NCBI GenBank assembly: GCA_051648365.1
Contig: JBOFEZ010000119.1
Location: 1 to 13,161, forward strand
Source of the DNA: JAGNZR01 sp051648365
GTDB taxonomy: Bacteria; Fusobacteriota; Fusobacteriia; Fusobacteriales; Fusobacteriaceae
Direction of reading: 5' to 3'
Length of the DNA: 13,161 bases
The first letter of the stretch is position 1. The number at the start of each line of letters is the position of its first letter. A program made the translations under genes and the position numbers. Shown one piece after another: positions 12,924 to 13,161 of this stretch. Below the pieces are notes generated by a model. That model was not told the DNA's origin, ran no database searches, and saw only the letters and a program-made list of their open reading frames with translations.

Positions 12924-12930
12924 CCTTATT
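12907..12930. repeat. 24-base exact direct repeat, copy 2
   Basis: Identical to 11021-11044. It includes most of operator site 3 and runs into the -35 box of the plus-strand promoter at 12929. Confidence 0.92.
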
Positions 12931-12957
12931 GACAATATTAAAAAAAAATAATATACT
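12929..12957 (+). promoter_or_regulatory. Sigma-70-type promoter for the right-edge gene
   Basis: TTGACA (12929-12934), 17 bases, then TATACT (12952-12957). Operator site 4 fills the spacer and overlaps the -10 box, and site 3 is immediately upstream. Bound repressor would exclude RNA polymerase. Confidence 0.85.
12935..12954. promoter_or_regulatory. ArsR operator, site 4 (in promoter spacer)
   Basis: ATATTA (12935-12940), eight A, TAATAT (12949-12954), with the same half-sites and spacing as the arsR sites. It lies between the -35 and -10 of the plus-strand promoter. Confidence 0.75.
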
Positions 12958-13002
12958 CATTATATATCACTATCGCTATATAACTATTTAAAAGGAGCTT
13001 CT

Positions 13003-13161
13003 ATGACTTTATTAAAAAAACCGCTTATAAAAGGCACTAAATTAAAAACCAATTTTTATAAAAACTACACATGGATTATATTTGTATTATTATTAATTTT
13101 ACCTTTATTTAATATAAAATTTGGAATATTATCTTTAGTTTCTATGATTTTAGGAACTAGT
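13003..13161 (+). CDS. Start of a membrane protein gene under ArsR-type operators (partial)
   Basis: An open frame begins at ATG 13003 with an AAAAGGAG site (12990-12997) and runs to the window edge without a stop (53 codons). The visible part begins MTLLKKPLIKGTKLKTN, is strongly basic for about 20 residues, then has a hydrophobic stretch (about 24-48, WIIFVLLLILPLF...) typical of a first membrane segment with the N-terminus inside. The promoter is divergent from permease 2 and holds two copies of the operator found at arsR, so it is probably part of the same regulon. I do not recognise the family with confidence; a polyferredoxin-like (NapH-type) membrane 4Fe-4S protein is one guess from the N-terminal pattern, with no cysteine yet visible. 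Confidence 0.72.
   Translation, partial: MTLLKKPLIKGTKLKTNFYKNYTWIIFVLLLILPLFNIKFGILSLVSMILGTS

Noticed and set aside
11021..12930. 24-base direct repeat as phage attachment site or insertion-sequence target duplication
   Set aside because: No integrase, transposase or tRNA gene is nearby, and the repeat is largely explained as an ArsR operator; kept only as a possible duplication or recombination boundary.

Overview
The window is AT-rich DNA from a strict or near-strict anaerobe, and it reads as an ordinary chromosome with an accessory stress and metal-handling stretch. Strong AGGAGG-type ribosome binding sites, an anaerobic ribonucleotide reductase, a sensory-type [FeFe]-hydrogenase, an OXA-type class D beta-lactamase and an L,D-transpeptidase together suggest a fusobacterial genome (Ilyobacter, Propionigenium, Cetobacterium or Fusobacterium-like). 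That assignment is an inference. A clostridial source is the main alternative.

Layout. Positions 1-851 (+) hold the end of nrdD and all of nrdG, the anaerobic ribonucleotide reductase and its radical-SAM activase. Positions 868-3364 hold a divergent Zn/Cd resistance pair: a P1B-2 ATPase (-) and a SmtB/CzrA-type repressor (+), with back-to-back promoters and a 12-2-12-type palindrome over the ATPase start point. Positions 3471-4670 (+) hold an exported SH3b/L,D-transpeptidase. Positions 4739-7886 (-) form a three-gene operon: a small NuoE-like 2Fe-2S protein, an [FeFe]-hydrogenase with a C-terminal PAS domain, and a SpoIIE/PP2C phosphatase. This looks like an H2- or redox-sensing phosphorylation switch. 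A membrane-anchored rhodanese (8064-8489, +) has a perfect consensus promoter. A class D beta-lactamase (8564-9370, -) lies between two very similar hairpins.

Positions 9417 to the right edge hold the most unusual part, a thiol-rich metal or metalloid module. One minus-strand operon is ArsR, DUF318/ArsP-type permease and CCxxC thioredoxin-like protein. Upstream of it a second set is permease paralogue, a 49-residue protein with two Cys-Cys pairs, and a SigZ-like ECF sigma factor that itself ends in a Cys-Cys motif. At the right edge a divergent membrane-protein gene begins.

How it works together. The same operator, ATATTA-N8-TAATAT, occurs as a pair in front of arsR and as a pair (one half-site base changed) between the second permease and the divergent edge gene. 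Each pair brackets a -35 box, so one ArsR protein probably controls both transcription units. The second permease also has a candidate ECF-type promoter (TGTAAC-N16-TGTC). This would let the downstream sigma factor drive its own operon. The combination of an ArsR repressor, an autoregulating SigZ-like sigma, two CxC permeases and a tiny Cys-Cys protein is the best candidate here for an undescribed system.

No tRNA, rRNA, CRISPR array, insertion sequence or attachment site was recognised. No gene-free stretch exceeds 300 bases; the longest (2929-3082, 7887-8063, 12835-13002) hold promoters and operators.
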